From NCBI RefSeq assembly GCF_005048225.1, contig NZ_SUNI01000001.1, positions 186,001 through 250,000 on the forward strand: a DNA stretch of 64,000 nucleotides, in the 5' to 3' direction. The stretch comes from Paracoccus gahaiensis (GTDB lineage: Bacteria > Pseudomonadota > Alphaproteobacteria > Rhodobacterales > Rhodobacteraceae). Both the position numbers and the translations under genes were made by a program. Positions 36,621 through 47,237 of the stretch are shown piece after piece. Within the stretch, counting starts at the first letter, position 1, and each line of letters starts with the position of its first letter. The notes below the pieces were generated by a model. That model was not told the origin of the DNA. It did not search any database and saw only the letters and a program-made list of their open reading frames with translations.

Positions 36621-37117
36621 CCGGCCTCGCGGACGCGCTCCTCGACGATCTCGAAGGGGACGGCGGGCTCGTCCTTGGCGCCCCGGATCACCAGCGAGGT
36701 CTTGACCGAGGCCACGTTCGGCGCCGCCGTCAGGCTGTTGGTCAGGAAGCGCTGGAAGGTCGAGAGGTCGGGCGAGACGCATTTCAGGATGAAGTCGATC
36801 TCGCCGTTCAGCATGTGGCATTCGCGGACCAGCGGCCAGGACATGACCCGCGCCTCGAAGGCCGAGAGGTCGCGTTCGGACTGCGAGGCCAGCCGCACCA
36901 TCGCAAAGACCTGCACCTCGAATCCCAGTTCGCGGGCGTCGATATCGGCGTGATAGCCCCGGATATAGCCCAGCTCTTCCAGCGTGCGGACCCGGCGCAG
37001 GCAGGGCGGGGCGGAAATGCCCACGCGGCGGGCCAGTTCGACATTGGTCATCCGGCCATCGGCCTGCAGTTCGGCCAGGATCTTGCGGTCGATGTCGTCA
37101 AGTTTGGCGCCAGCCAT
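36617..37117 (-). CDS. Lrp/AsnC family transcriptional regulator
   Basis: This 166-aa protein has an N-terminal helix-turn-helix (LDDIDRKILAELQADGRMTN, then VELARRVGISAPPCLRRVRTLE) and a C-terminal RAM ligand-binding domain (about 70-150). The family responds to amino acids, especially leucine. The gene is divergent from trxB across 156 bases containing the inverted repeat GCAACA-N7-TGTTGC, a possible operator. Whether it controls the liu or glyA genes cannot be read from sequence. Confidence 0.93.
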   Translation of the reverse strand: MAGAKLDDIDRKILAELQADGRMTNVELARRVGISAPPCLRRVRTLEELGYIRGYHADIDARELGFEVQVFAMVRLASQSERDLSAFEARVMSWPLVRECHMLNGEIDFILKCVSPDLSTFQRFLTNSLTAAPNVASVKTSLVIRGAKDEPAVPFEIVEERVREAG

Positions 37118-37165
37118 GAGGATCTTTCTTCTGTTCGATCGCGGCGTTTGCGGAAACTACAATGA

Positions 37166-38257
<1,092 letters not shown>

Positions 38258-38264
38258 CCGGGCT

Positions 38265-38293
38265 CGGGCGGCGCCTATGAACCGCCGCCCGGT
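38265..38293. terminator. Hairpin between convergent trxB and moaA
   Basis: CGGGCGGCG / CGCCGCCCG, a 9-bp stem with a loop of about 9-11 bases just past the trxB stop. There is no T-tract. Confidence 0.5.
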
Positions 38294-38361
38294 CTAGACC
38301 ACTCGCAGTGGTGCTTTACGGGATCTCGATGGGCGCGCCTCGGGCACCGCTCTGACGCGCC

Positions 38362-39378
38362 TCAGCCCCCGGTATGGCTCATATGCCGGGTCATCTGGCC
38401 GTCGACCTTCTGACGCGAATAGTCGAAGTCGTGGCCCTTGGGCTTGCGCGCGATGGCGGCGCGGATCGTCTGCTCCAACGCGGCATCGTCCGGGCTGGCG
38501 CGCAGGGGCGCGCGCAGGTCGGCATTGTCCTCTTGCCCCAGGCACATGAACAGCTCTCCGGTGCAGGTGACGCGGACACGGTTGCAGCTTTCGCAGAAAT
38601 TATGGGTCAGCGGCGTGATGAAGCCGATCTTCTGGCCCGTCTCGGCCAGCTTGACATAGCGGGCGGGGCCGCCCGTGCGCTCGGCCAGGTCGATCAGGGT
38701 GAAGCGTTCGGCCAGTTGCGCGCGCAGGTCGGACAGGGGCCAGTATTGGTCCAGACGATTCTCCTCGCCCATCTCGCCCATCGGCATGACCTCGATGAAG
38801 GTCAGATCGTGCCCCTCGTCGCCGCACCAGCGGACCAGATCGAACAGCTCGGCATCGTTGACGCCCTTCAGCGCGACGGCATTGATCTTGACCCGCAGGC
38901 CAGCGGCGGTGGCGGCACGGACGCCGTCGAGCACCTGCGGCAGGCGGCCCCACCGGGTGATCGCCGCGAACTTGTCCGGGTCCAGCGTGTCCAGCGAGAC
39001 GTTCACCCGGCGCACGCCGATCTCGGCCAGCTCCGCCGCGTGGCGGGCCAGCTGGCTGCCATTGGTGGTCAACGTCAGCTCGTCCAGGCCTTGGCCCAGA
39101 TGGCGCGCGACATTGCGGAAGAATCCCATGATGCCGCGCCGGACCAGAGGCTCGCCCCCGGTGATGCGCAGCTTGCGCACGCCCAGGCCGATGAAGGCGG
39201 TGCAGAGCCGGTCCAGTTCCTCCAGCGTCAGCAGGTCGGCCTTGGGCAGGAATTGCATGTGCTCGGCCATGCAATAGACGCAGCGGAAGTCGCAGCGATC
39301 CGTGACCGAGACCCGAAGATAGGTGATGGGCCGGGCGAAGGGATCGATCAGCGCGGGCAGGGGAGGGTGCATGTCCAT
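38362..39378 (-). CDS. moaA: GTP 3',8-cyclase (molybdenum cofactor biosynthesis protein A)
   Basis: This radical-SAM enzyme starts molybdopterin synthesis by converting GTP to 3',8-cyclo-H2GTP. The N-terminal iron-sulfur motif [19 protein letters not shown] and LTTNGSQL are present. So is the second cluster motif [18 protein letters not shown], and the conserved C-terminal Gly-Gly ends the protein (SHTGG). ATG 39378 is used; ATG 39372 is also possible, and the frame upstream opens only with TTG. moaC and moeA are 17 kb away, so the Moco genes are split. Confidence 0.95.
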   Translation of the reverse strand: MDMHPPLPALIDPFARPITYLRVSVTDRCDFRCVYCMAEHMQFLPKADLLTLEELDRLCTAFIGLGVRKLRITGGEPLVRRGIMGFFRNVARHLGQGLDELTLTTNGSQLARHAAELAEIGVRRVNVSLDTLDPDKFAAITRWGRLPQVLDGVRAATAAGLRVKINAVALKGVNDAELFDLVRWCGDEGHDLTFIEVMPMGEMGEENRLDQYWPLSDLRAQLAERFTLIDLAERTGGPARYVKLAETGQKIGFITPLTHNFCESCNRVRVTCTGELFMCLGQEDNADLRAPLRASPDDAALEQTIRAAIARKPKGHDFDYSRQKVDGQMTRHMSHTGG

Positions 39379-39498
39379 GCCGTCCAATCTAGGGGCGCGA
39401 GGGGCCGCTCACAAGCCGGGCATTCGTCTGCGATGCGGTGGACCTTGGGCCGCGCCCGCGTCTAAGGTTGCGCCAAGACCGGAATGAAGGAGATTTCG

Positions 39499-39990
39499 AT
39501 GCGTCCGACCCCCCTTGCCGCCGCCCTGGGGCTTGCCCTGGTGCTGGCGGGCTGCGCCCAGGTGACGGCCCTGACCGACCGCCCCACCGCCCCGCAGGCG
39601 ACCGAGGCGCAGGTCTCGGCCGCCACCGCCGTGACCCGCGCCCCCAGCCCGCGCCCCGTCGCGCGCGCCACGCCCGCGCAGTTAGACACGACCACGCCCG
39701 AACAGCGCGCCGCCGCCGCCCAGGCCCCGGCCGCCAGCGCCGAGACGCGGCTTGGCACCACGGTCGGATCGCTTGGCAATCCGTCCGAGGGCGGGTTCTG
39801 GATCAAGACGCCCCTGGTGCAGGAACGCGCGCAGGGCCGCATCGTGAACCCCGCCACCGGGAAATCGGCCCAGGTCGAGCTGATCCCCCTGACCGGCGGC
39901 GGCAGCGGCAGCCAGGTCTCGCTGCCCGCGCTGCAGCTTCTGGGCGTCTCGCTGACCGACCTGCCGACGCTGGAGGTCTACCGCTCCTGA
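39499..39990 (+). CDS. Small lipoprotein of unknown function
   Basis: This 163-aa protein has a lipoprotein signal: MRPTPLAAALGLALVLAGC, with lipobox Cys19 and no Asp at +2. An Ala/Pro/Thr-rich linker (about 25-80) follows, then a compact C-terminal domain (TRLGTTVGSLGNPSEGGFWI, ending PTLEVYRS). GAAGGAGA lies five bases before ATG 39499. Related Rhodobacterales proteins have, as I recall, been labelled D-galactarate dehydratase, which the size and lipobox do not support. The last 13 bases overlap the convergent AlkD-like gene. Confidence 0.8.
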   Translation: MRPTPLAAALGLALVLAGCAQVTALTDRPTAPQATEAQVSAATAVTRAPSPRPVARATPAQLDTTTPEQRAAAAQAPAASAETRLGTTVGSLGNPSEGGFWIKTPLVQERAQGRIVNPATGKSAQVELIPLTGGGSGSQVSLPALQLLGVSLTDLPTLEVYRS

Positions 39991-40793
39991 TCGGGGGCGG
40001 GGGTGTCGTCCTCGTCCTCGGGGGCGGCATCCATGTCCGGGGCGGGGTCTGGCTCCGGGGCGATGCCGGCCCCAAGGTCGGCGTCCGCCAGCCGGTCGTC
40101 CTCGTCGGGGTCGTCGATCTCGTCGGGCTCCACCACACCCGCCGCCCGGGCCTCGGCCCGCGCCGCGACACGCTCCTCCTGCGCCTGCTGCCACAGGGCG
40201 ACCCGCGCAGGGTCGTGCTTGGACAGATCGCGCACCCAAGCCATCGCCGCCTGACGCACTGCGCCGTTGCGGTCGGTCGACAGCGTCAGCGCCCAGGCCA
40301 GCACGTCCTCGCGGATCTCCAGATCCTGCGGCTTCGGCGCATTCATCTTGGCCCAGGGGGCGGTCGCGACCAGCAGGCCCCGCCGCAGCCAGGGGTTGCG
40401 GCTGGTGGCCCAGGGGGCGATGCGGTCCAGCCGGTCGGGCTGGGCCACCAGCCGGCGCGACGCCGCCGACATCACGCCGTCGCCGATCTCCTGCCCGTCG
40501 ATCTGCGGCGCCCAGTCCAGCATCGCAGCCCAGGCCCCGTCATCGGGGCGCATCCGCGCCTGCACCAGCAGCCGCGCCGCCGCCAACCGCGCCTCGTGGA
40601 TGTCGCTGTCCCACAGCGCGCGGGCCAGCGCCACGCGCGGCTCGATGTCCAGGCCCGCGCGCCATTCGGCGGCCAGCGCCTCGATCTGCGCGGGGGGCAC
40701 GCCCAGGGTCTCGCGGCCGCTCTTGTGGCGGGCGCTGGCGCGGGCGGCACGGTCGGGGTCGCCCAGGGCGCGCAGCCGGTCCAGGTCCTGCAT
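39978..40793 (-). CDS. AlkD-like DNA alkylation repair / HEAT-like repeat protein
   Basis: This 271-aa alpha-helical protein resembles AlkD-type DNA glycosylases that excise bulky alkylated bases using HEAT-like repeats. Helical repeats run from about residue 10 to 205 (for example VALARALWDSDIHEARLAAA and DVLAWALTLSTDRNGAVRQA). A strongly acidic tail (about 220-271, many Asp/Glu/Pro) follows. AlkD-family enzymes have conserved Trp, Asp and Arg residues. The Trp and Asp residues in the WDSDIHEAR and DWAPQIDG stretches are candidates. The function is likely but not proven. The 3' end overlaps the lipoprotein gene. Confidence 0.72.
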   Translation of the reverse strand: MQDLDRLRALGDPDRAARASARHKSGRETLGVPPAQIEALAAEWRAGLDIEPRVALARALWDSDIHEARLAAARLLVQARMRPDDGAWAAMLDWAPQIDGQEIGDGVMSAASRRLVAQPDRLDRIAPWATSRNPWLRRGLLVATAPWAKMNAPKPQDLEIREDVLAWALTLSTDRNGAVRQAAMAWVRDLSKHDPARVALWQQAQEERVAARAEARAAGVVEPDEIDDPDEDDRLADADLGAGIAPEPDPAPDMDAAPEDEDDTPAPDQER

Positions 40794-40910
40794 CGGGATC
40801 TCCTTTGATGATCGCCCCTTCTAGGGCGGGCGGGGCCCGGCCTCAAGATCATGGTGGCAGGACCGGGGCCGCCGGGCTAGAAGACCCCGCACAACCTGGA
40901 AGGTCCGCCC

Positions 40911-42242
40911 ATGTCGCATTCCGCAGATCCCCGTCCCATGACCGCGCGCCGCACCGGCCCCCTGACCGGCGAAGCCCTGGTGCCGGGCGACAAGTCCATC
41001 AGCCACCGCGCGCTGATCCTGGGCGCCCTGGCCGTCGGAGAGACGCGGATCACCGGCCTGCTGGAAGGCCAGGACGTGCTGGACACGGCGCGCGCCATGC
41101 AGGCCTTCGGCGCGCAGGTGGTCCAGCACGGCCCCGGCGACTGGTCGGTGCATGGCGTGGGCGTAGGCGGCTTCTCCAGCCCCGAGGGCGTCATCGATTG
41201 CGGGAATTCCGGCACCGGCGTGCGGCTGATCATGGGGGCGATGGCCACCACGCCCGTCACCGCGACCTTCACGGGCGATGCCAGCCTGTCGCGCCGCCCG
41301 ATGGCGCGGGTGACCGACCCGCTGGCACAGTTCGGCGCCCGGATCACCGCGCGCGAGGGGGGCCGGCTGCCGATCACGGTTCAAGGCGCGACGAACCCGG
41401 TCCCGGTGACCTACCACACCCCCGTCGCCAGCGCGCAGATCAAGTCCGCGATCCTGCTGGCGGGCCTCAACGTCCCCGGCGACACGGTGGTGATCGAACC
41501 CGAGCCCACGCGCGACCATTCCGAACGGATGCTGGCGGGCTTCGGCGCGCAGATCCGCACCGAGACAGTGCCCGAGGGGCACAAGGTCACCCTGACCGGC
41601 CGCCCCGAACTGCGCCCGCAGCCGGTGGCGGTGCCGCGCGATCCCTCCAGCGCGGCCTTCCCGGTGGCGGCGGCGCTGATCGTGCCGGGATCCGAAATTC
41701 GCGTGCCCGGCGTCAGCCGCAATCCGACGCGCGACGGGCTCTACGTGACCCTGCGCGAGATGGGCGCCGACATCACCTATGAGAACCCCCGCGACGAGGG
41801 CGGAGAGCCGGTGGCCGATCTGCTCGTCCGCCACGGCCCGCTGATGGGCGTGACCGTCCCCGCCGCCCGCGCCGCCAGCATGATCGACGAATTCCCGATC
41901 CTGTCGGTGATCGCGGCCTTTGCCAAAGGCCCCACGGTGATGAACGGCGTGGCCGAGCTGCGCGTGAAGGAAAGCGACCGCATCGACGCCATGGCCGTGG
42001 GCCTGCGCGCCAATGGCGTGCGGGTCGAGGACACCCCCGACAGCATGACCGTCCACGGCCTGGCCCATGTCCCGGGCGGAGGCCATGCGGTCACCCATCT
42101 GGACCACCGCATCGCCATGTCCTTCCTGATCCTCGGGCTGGCGACCGAAAGCCCGGTCGGCATCGACGATGCCGGCCCGATCACCACGTCCTTTCCCGAT
42201 TTCGTGCCCCTGATGACCCGCCTCGGCGCCGATCTGTCCTGA
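40911..42242 (+). CDS. aroA: 3-phosphoshikimate 1-carboxyvinyltransferase (EPSP synthase), class II
   Basis: This 443-aa shikimate-pathway enzyme joins shikimate-3-phosphate and phosphoenolpyruvate. The class II hallmarks are all present: GDKSISHR near the N-terminus, SAQIKSA, RDHSERM and NPTR. The phosphoenolpyruvate loop reads [10 protein letters not shown], so the position homologous to E. coli Gly96 keeps Gly, unlike the Ala of the well-known tolerant Agrobacterium class II enzyme. The gene stands alone, and a dispersed repeat follows its stop. Confidence 0.96.
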   Translation: MSHSADPRPMTARRTGPLTGEALVPGDKSISHRALILGALAVGETRITGLLEGQDVLDTARAMQAFGAQVVQHGPGDWSVHGVGVGGFSSPEGVIDCGNSGTGVRLIMGAMATTPVTATFTGDASLSRRPMARVTDPLAQFGARITAREGGRLPITVQGATNPVPVTYHTPVASAQIKSAILLAGLNVPGDTVVIEPEPTRDHSERMLAGFGAQIRTETVPEGHKVTLTGRPELRPQPVAVPRDPSSAAFPVAAALIVPGSEIRVPGVSRNPTRDGLYVTLREMGADITYENPRDEGGEPVADLLVRHGPLMGVTVPAARAASMIDEFPILSVIAAFAKGPTVMNGVAELRVKESDRIDAMAVGLRANGVRVEDTPDSMTVHGLAHVPGGGHAVTHLDHRIAMSFLILGLATESPVGIDDAGPITTSFPDFVPLMTRLGADLS

Positions 42243-42305
42243 TCTTCTTCTTTGACGGAAATACCCCGGGGGGACTCCCGGAACGGGAGGGGGGCAGCGC
42301 CCCCC
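42242..42305 (+). repeat. Dispersed intergenic repeat, copy 4
   Basis: ATCTTCTTCTTTGACGGAAA, then TACCCCGGGGGGACTCCC-GGAA-CGGGAG and GGGGGCAGCGCCCCC. It lies between converging aroA and prpE. Confidence 0.75.
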
Positions 42306-42309
42306 TCTG

Positions 42310-44220
42310 TCAGTCCGCGCCCGCCGGGACCTGCGCCACCGGATAGCCCACGCGCTTCAGCGCCAGGCGGATCTCGTCCAAGATCGCCGGATCGTCGATC
42401 GTCGCGGGCGTCACCACCTCGCAGCCATCGGCGATCCTGGCCATGGTCGCGCGCAGGATCTTGCCGGACCGGGTCTTGGGCAGGCGGTCCACCACGCAGG
42501 CGGTCTTGAAGGCCGCGACCGGCCCGATGCGGTCGCGCACCATGCGCACCACCTCGGCGGTGATCTGCGCCGGGTCCGTCTCGACCCCCTTCTTGAGGCA
42601 TAACAGCCCCAGAGGCGCCTGACCCTTCAGCGCGTCCGCCACCCCGATCACCGCGCATTCCGCGACGGCGGGATGCGCGGCCAGCACCTCCTCCATGCCG
42701 CCGGTGGACAAGCGGTGGCCCGCGACGTTGATCACGTCATCGGTGCGCGACATGATCCAGACATAGCCGTCCTCGTCGATGATGCCTGCATCGCCGGTCT
42801 CGTAGAAGCCCGGGAAATGGTCCAGATAGGCGCGGCGGAACCGGTCCTCGGCCTTCCACAGCGTCGGCAGCGTGCCCGGCGGCAAAGGCAGCCTGATGGC
42901 GATCGCGCCAAGCGTGCCGGGGGGCACCGGATGGCCGCCCTCGTCCAGCACCTGCACGTCATATCCGGGCATGGGCAGGGTCGGGCTGCCCTTGCGGATG
43001 GGCATCAGGCCCACGCCCAGGGGGTTGGCGGCGATGGCCCAGCCCGTCTCGGTCTGCCACCAGTGGTCGATCACCGGGACCTTCAGCCGCTCCTCGGCCC
43101 AGGTGACGGTATCGGGATCGGCGCGCTCGCCCGCCAGGAACATCGCCTTGAGGCTGGACAGGTCATACTGGCCCACCAGCCTGCCCTCGGGGTCGTCGCG
43201 CTTGACGGCACGGATGGCGGTGGGGGCGGTGAAGAAGCTCTTCACCTTGTGATCCGCGACCACCCGCCAGAAGGTCCCGGCATCGGGCGTGCCCACGGGC
43301 TTGCCCTCGAAGACCACGGTCGTCGCCCCGGCGATCAGCGGGCCATAGACGATATAGCTGTGCCCCACGACCCAGCCCACGTCCGAGGCCACCCAGAAGA
43401 CCTCGCCCGGGCCGATGTCGTAGATATGCGGCACGCTCCAGGCCAGCGCGACCAGATGGCCCGCCGTGTGGCGCACCACGCCCTTGGGCTGGCCCGTCGT
43501 GCCCGAGGTATAGAGGATATAGGCCGGGTGGTTGCCCTCGACCGGGACGCAGTCCACCGGATCGGCGGCGGCCACGGCCTCGGCCCAGTCCAGATCGCGG
43601 CCCGCCACCATCTCGGCCGCGCATTCGGGGCGCTGGAAGACGACGGTGAAGTCGGGCTTGTGGACGGCCTCGGCGATGGCGCGGTCCATCAGGGGCTTGT
43701 AGGGAACGACGCGGCCCGGCTCCAGCCCGCAGCTGGCGGCGATGATCGCGCGGGGCTGGGCATCGTCGATGCGCACGGCCAGCTCATGGGCGGCGAAGCC
43801 CCCGAAGACGACCGAATGGATCGCCCCGATCCGGGCGCAGGCCAGCATCGCTTCCAGCGCCTCCGGGATCATCGGCATGTAGATGAGGACGCGGTCGCCC
43901 TTGACGATCCCGCGCGCCGTCAGCACCCCGGCCAGCCGCGCCACCCGGTCCTGCAATTCGGCATAGGTCAGCCGCGAGACGCTGTGGGTCATCGGGCTGT
44001 CATGGATCACCGCCAGCCGGTCGCCATGGCCCGCGGCGACATGGCGGTCGATGGCGTTCCAACAGGTGTTGACCATGGCATCGGAGAACCATTCGCCCGC
44101 CGGCCCCTGATCGAAGAAGGCGCGGCTTGGCGGCGCGGTCCAGTCGATCGCATCGGCGGCCTGCATCCAGAACGCTTCCGGATCGGCTTTCCAGCGCGCG
44201 TAAAGCTGCTGATAAGGCAT
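42310..44220 (-). CDS. prpE: Propionyl-CoA synthetase (propionate-CoA ligase)
   Basis: This 636-aa AMP-forming acyl-CoA synthetase is of the acetyl/propionyl type. Motifs are the P-loop ILYTSGTTGQPKGVVRH, WWQTETGWAIA, YETGDAGIIDEDGYVWIMSR, DDVINVAGHRLSTGGMEEVL and the acetylatable Lys motif PKTRSGKILR. PrpE specificity is suggested by the overall form (N-terminal MPYQQLYARWKADPEAFWMQ and AHELAVRIDD), which differs from Acs. GGGAGGGG precedes ATG 44220. Activated propionate can then enter the ethylmalonyl/methylmalonyl routes common in this order. An inverted repeat upstream may carry its control. Confidence 0.9.
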   Translation of the reverse strand: MPYQQLYARWKADPEAFWMQAADAIDWTAPPSRAFFDQGPAGEWFSDAMVNTCWNAIDRHVAAGHGDRLAVIHDSPMTHSVSRLTYAELQDRVARLAGVLTARGIVKGDRVLIYMPMIPEALEAMLACARIGAIHSVVFGGFAAHELAVRIDDAQPRAIIAASCGLEPGRVVPYKPLMDRAIAEAVHKPDFTVVFQRPECAAEMVAGRDLDWAEAVAAADPVDCVPVEGNHPAYILYTSGTTGQPKGVVRHTAGHLVALAWSVPHIYDIGPGEVFWVASDVGWVVGHSYIVYGPLIAGATTVVFEGKPVGTPDAGTFWRVVADHKVKSFFTAPTAIRAVKRDDPEGRLVGQYDLSSLKAMFLAGERADPDTVTWAEERLKVPVIDHWWQTETGWAIAANPLGVGLMPIRKGSPTLPMPGYDVQVLDEGGHPVPPGTLGAIAIRLPLPPGTLPTLWKAEDRFRRAYLDHFPGFYETGDAGIIDEDGYVWIMSRTDDVINVAGHRLSTGGMEEVLAAHPAVAECAVIGVADALKGQAPLGLLCLKKGVETDPAQITAEVVRMVRDRIGPVAAFKTACVVDRLPKTRSGKILRATMARIADGCEVVTPATIDDPAILDEIRLALKRVGYPVAQVPAGAD

Positions 44221-44333
44221 GGTTTCCCCTCCCTGAGACTGACAGATCCTGTCGCAGGAAGGGGGCGGTCGCGCAACAGTGTTAGCGGCAGCAGAGGGTC
44301 GCACGCGGTGGATTGTCACCAGAACCGCCGCAA

Positions 44334-44364
44334 GGGTTTGCAAAGCCGCCCTCGCTGCAAACCC
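44334..44364 (-). promoter_or_regulatory. TTTGCAAA-type inverted repeat upstream of prpE
   Basis: GGGTTTGCA (44334-44342) and TGCAAACCC (44356-44364) are perfect 9+9 inverted arms 13 bases apart, and the first includes the full palindrome TTTGCAAA. This element is the type recognised by short-chain fatty acyl-CoA regulators (PccR/RamB family) in relatives. It lies 114-144 bases before the prpE ATG. Confidence 0.6.
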
Positions 44365-44370
44365 CTGCCC

Positions 44371-44406
44371 GCAGCGCCCCTGATTCTGCAGAACCCGGGG
44401 CGCTGC
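44371..44406 (-). terminator. Hairpin after maeB
   Basis: GCAGCGCCCC / GGGGCGCTGC is a perfect 10-bp stem with a 16-base loop just past the maeB stop. There is no T-tract. Confidence 0.55.
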
Positions 44407-44414
44407 GATGCGAA

Positions 44415-46694
44415 TCAGCCGTAATGCGTGACCGGGGTGCCGGCCAGGACGCTCATGTTCAGCAAGCCGCGGGTGGTGATGGACGGCGTGACGATATGCG
44501 CGCGGTTGCCCATGCCCATCAGGATCGGCCCGACCTCCAGCCCGCCCGCCCGCATCTTCAGCGCGTTCCGCACGCCCGAGGCCGCGTCGGTGCCCGCGAA
44601 GACCAGCACATTGGCCACGCCCTCCAGCCGCGATCCGGGAAATATCCGCTCGCGCAGCTCGGGGTCCAGCGCCGCGTCGACATGCATCTCGCCATCATAC
44701 GTGAAATCGGGGGCGCGGGCGTCCAGCATGGCCAGCGCGTCGCGCATCTTGCGGCCCGAATAGCTGTCGGTATTGCCGAATTGCGAATGGCTGCACAGCG
44801 CGATCTTGGGCGGCAGGCCGAAGCGGCGCACATGGCGCGCGGCCCCCATCACCGTCTCCATCACCTGCTGGGGGGTGGGGTCGTTGTGGCATTGGGTGTC
44901 CGCGATGAACAGCGGGCCGTCCTCGAGGATGATCATCGACAGGGCGGCCACCGGCTCCAGCCCGTCGCGGGCCAGGATCTGACGCACATATTGCAGATGC
45001 CAGCTGTATTGCCCGAAGGTGCCGCAGATCAGGCTGTCGGCCTCGCCGCGATGGACCATGACCGCACCGATGGCGGTGGTGTTCGTGCGCATGATCGCCC
45101 GGGCGATGTCGGGCGTCACGCCGCGCCGCGCCATCAGCCCGTGATAGGTCTCCCAATAGTCGCGATAGCGGGGGTCGTTCTCGGGGTTCACGATCTGGAA
45201 GTCGCGCTCGGGCCGGATCGGCAGGCCCGCGCGTTCGGCGCGCATGGCGATGACGTCCGGGCGGCCGATCAGGATCGGCACGTCGGTGGTCTCCTCCAGC
45301 ATGGCGTTGGCGGCGCGCAGCACGCGCTCGTCCTCGCCCTCGGCAAAGACGATGCGGCGGGTGACGGTCGCGGCGGCCTCGAAGACCGGGCGCATGATCA
45401 GCCCCGAGCGGAAGACCGAATCGTCCAGCTTCTGCTTGTAGGCGGTCAGGTCGGGCAGGGGGCGCGTGGCCACGCCCGTCTCCATCGCCGCCCGCGCCAC
45501 GGCGCTGCTGACCACGCCCATCAGGCGCGGATCGAAGGGCTTGGGGATCAGGTAGTCGGCGCCGAAGGTCAGCGTCTCGCCGCGATAGGCGGTGGCGGCC
45601 TCGGCGGCGGTGGTGGCGCGGGCCAGCGCCGCGATGCCCTCGATGCAGGCAATCTTCATCTCGTCATTGATGGTCGTGGCGCCCACGTCCAGCGCGCCGC
45701 GGAAGATGAAGGGAAAGCACAGGACGTTGTTGACTTGGTTGGGAAAATCGCTGCGCCCGGTGGCGATGATCGCATCGGGGGCGACGGCGCGCGCGGCCTC
45801 GGGGTCGATCTCGGGATTGGGGTTGGCCAGGGCGAAGATGATCGGGCGCGGTGCCATGCGGCCCACCATCTCGGGCGTCAGCACGCCGGGACCGGACAGG
45901 CCCAGGAACAGGTCGGCGCCGTCGATCACCTCGGCCAGCACGCGCTTGTCGGAGGCTTGGGCGTAGGCGGCCTTCTGCGGGTTCATGTCGACCTCGCGGC
46001 CCTCGTGGACCAGCCCGTGGATGTCACACAGCCAGACGTTCTCGCGCTTCACGCCCAGCTTCAGCAGCATGTCGAGGCAGGCGATCCCCGCCGCCCCGCC
46101 GCCGGTCGAGACGATCTTGATGTCCTCGAACGCCTTACCCGCGATGCGCAGCGCGTTGGTCGCGGCGGCGCCCACGACGATGGCGGTGCCATGCTGGTCG
46201 TCGTGAAAGACCGGGATGTTCATGCGCTCGCGGCAGATGCGCTCGACGATGAAGCAGTCGGGCGCCTTGATGTCTTCCAGGTTGATGGCGCCGAAGGTCG
46301 GTTCCAGCGCGCAGACGATCTCGGCCAGCTTCACAGGGTCGGGCTCGTCCAGCTCGATGTCGAAGCAGTCGATATTGGCGAATTTCTTGAACAGGACCGC
46401 CTTGCCCTCCATCACCGGCTTGGAGGCCAGAGCGCCGATATTGCCCAGGCCCAGTACGGCGGTGCCGTTGGTGACCACGCCCACCAGATTGCCTTTGGTG
46501 GTATAGCGCGCGGCGGTCTGGGGATCGGCCTTGATCTCGAGGCAGGCTTCGGCGACGCCCGGCGAATAGGCGCGCGCCAGATCGCGGCCGTTGGCCATGG
46601 GCTTGGTGGCCCGGATCTCCAGTTTGCCCGGATGCGGGAACTCGTGATAATCGAGCGCCGCCTGTCGCGCGCTGTCCTGCCTGCGGTCTTCCAT
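44415..46694 (-). CDS. maeB: NADP-dependent malic enzyme with C-terminal phosphotransacetylase-like domain
   Basis: This 759-aa protein has a malic enzyme domain (about 1-430) that decarboxylates malate to pyruvate, and a C-terminal phosphotransacetylase-like domain (about 435-759). The latter is usually inactive and regulatory (acetyl-CoA sensing). Motifs are [56 protein letters not shown] and [20 protein letters not shown]. In the second domain [38 protein letters not shown] and [16 protein letters not shown] are seen. GGAG lies eight bases before ATG 46694. A perfect palindrome sits in the leader or promoter. Confidence 0.95.
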   Translation of the reverse strand: MEDRRQDSARQAALDYHEFPHPGKLEIRATKPMANGRDLARAYSPGVAEACLEIKADPQTAARYTTKGNLVGVVTNGTAVLGLGNIGALASKPVMEGKAVLFKKFANIDCFDIELDEPDPVKLAEIVCALEPTFGAINLEDIKAPDCFIVERICRERMNIPVFHDDQHGTAIVVGAAATNALRIAGKAFEDIKIVSTGGGAAGIACLDMLLKLGVKRENVWLCDIHGLVHEGREVDMNPQKAAYAQASDKRVLAEVIDGADLFLGLSGPGVLTPEMVGRMAPRPIIFALANPNPEIDPEAARAVAPDAIIATGRSDFPNQVNNVLCFPFIFRGALDVGATTINDEMKIACIEGIAALARATTAAEAATAYRGETLTFGADYLIPKPFDPRLMGVVSSAVARAAMETGVATRPLPDLTAYKQKLDDSVFRSGLIMRPVFEAAATVTRRIVFAEGEDERVLRAANAMLEETTDVPILIGRPDVIAMRAERAGLPIRPERDFQIVNPENDPRYRDYWETYHGLMARRGVTPDIARAIMRTNTTAIGAVMVHRGEADSLICGTFGQYSWHLQYVRQILARDGLEPVAALSMIILEDGPLFIADTQCHNDPTPQQVMETVMGAARHVRRFGLPPKIALCSHSQFGNTDSYSGRKMRDALAMLDARAPDFTYDGEMHVDAALDPELRERIFPGSRLEGVANVLVFAGTDAASGVRNALKMRAGGLEVGPILMGMGNRAHIVTPSITTRGLLNMSVLAGTPVTHYG

Positions 46695-46717
46695 CTCTGC
46701 GACTCCGGTTTTCAGAA

Positions 46718-46737
46718 TTGGTTTACCGTTAAACCAA
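46718..46737. promoter_or_regulatory. Perfect 8+8 palindrome between maeB and cdd
   Basis: TTGGTTTA-N4-TAAACCAA lies 24 bases before maeB and 108 bases before cdd, in the AT-richest part of the gap. The arms suggest a dimeric repressor site (GntR- or LacI-like), but the regulator is unidentified. Confidence 0.55.
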
Positions 46738-46844
46738 ATTCTCCATGACGAACAGCGCGCTTGTGCCAAGCCATGCGCGGCCTTGCGCCTTGCGCGGCGC
46801 GGGCGCAGATTGGCCGCCGGGATCACGGGTCAAGGGGACGGACC

Positions 46845-47237
46845 ATGTCACTTCTGCAGGCGGCGCGCGAGGTGCGCGAACGGGCCTATGTGCCCTATTC
46901 CCGCTTCAAGGTCGGCGCGGCGATCCGCGGCGCCTCGGGCACCATCTATCGCGGCTGCAATGTCGAGAACGTCGCCTATCCCGAAGGCACGTGTGCCGAG
47001 GCAGGCGCCATCGCCGCGATGGTCGCCGCCGGCGAGACGCGCCTGACCGAGGTGGTGGTCATCGCCGACAGCCCCGGCCCGGTGCCCCCCTGCGGCGGCT
47101 GCCGCCAGAAGCTGGCCGAATTCGCCGATGCCGACGTGCCGGTGCTGCTGGCCACGACCGACGGGGCCGAGATGCGCACCACCGTGGGTGAGTTGCTGCC
47201 GGGGCGCTTCGACGCGGGCCACATGGCGCGCACATGA
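46845..47237 (+). CDS. cdd: Cytidine deaminase
   Basis: This 130-aa homotetrameric-type cytidine deaminase converts cytidine and deoxycytidine to uridine and deoxyuridine. Substrate and zinc motifs are YSRFKVGAAI, GCNVENVAYPEGTCAEAGAI and PPCGGCRQKLAEF (Cys-Glu and Cys-x-x-Cys ligands). ATG 46845 opens directly on the family start. The stop overlaps the deoA start (ATGA). It is the first gene of a five-gene salvage operon. Confidence 0.96.
   Translation: MSLLQAAREVRERAYVPYSRFKVGAAIRGASGTIYRGCNVENVAYPEGTCAEAGAIAAMVAAGETRLTEVVVIADSPGPVPPCGGCRQKLAEFADADVPVLLATTDGAEMRTTVGELLPGRFDAGHMART

Noticed and set aside
39499-39990. D-galactarate dehydratase as a name for the small lipoprotein
   Set aside because: A 163-aa lipobox protein without any dehydratase motif cannot be that enzyme.
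42673-44424. 583-codon open frame on the plus strand opposite prpE
   Set aside because: Shadow of the acyl-CoA synthetase gene with a compositionally biased translation.
44313-46748. 811-codon open frame on the plus strand opposite maeB
   Set aside because: It has no domain, and maeB on the other strand is full length with all motifs.
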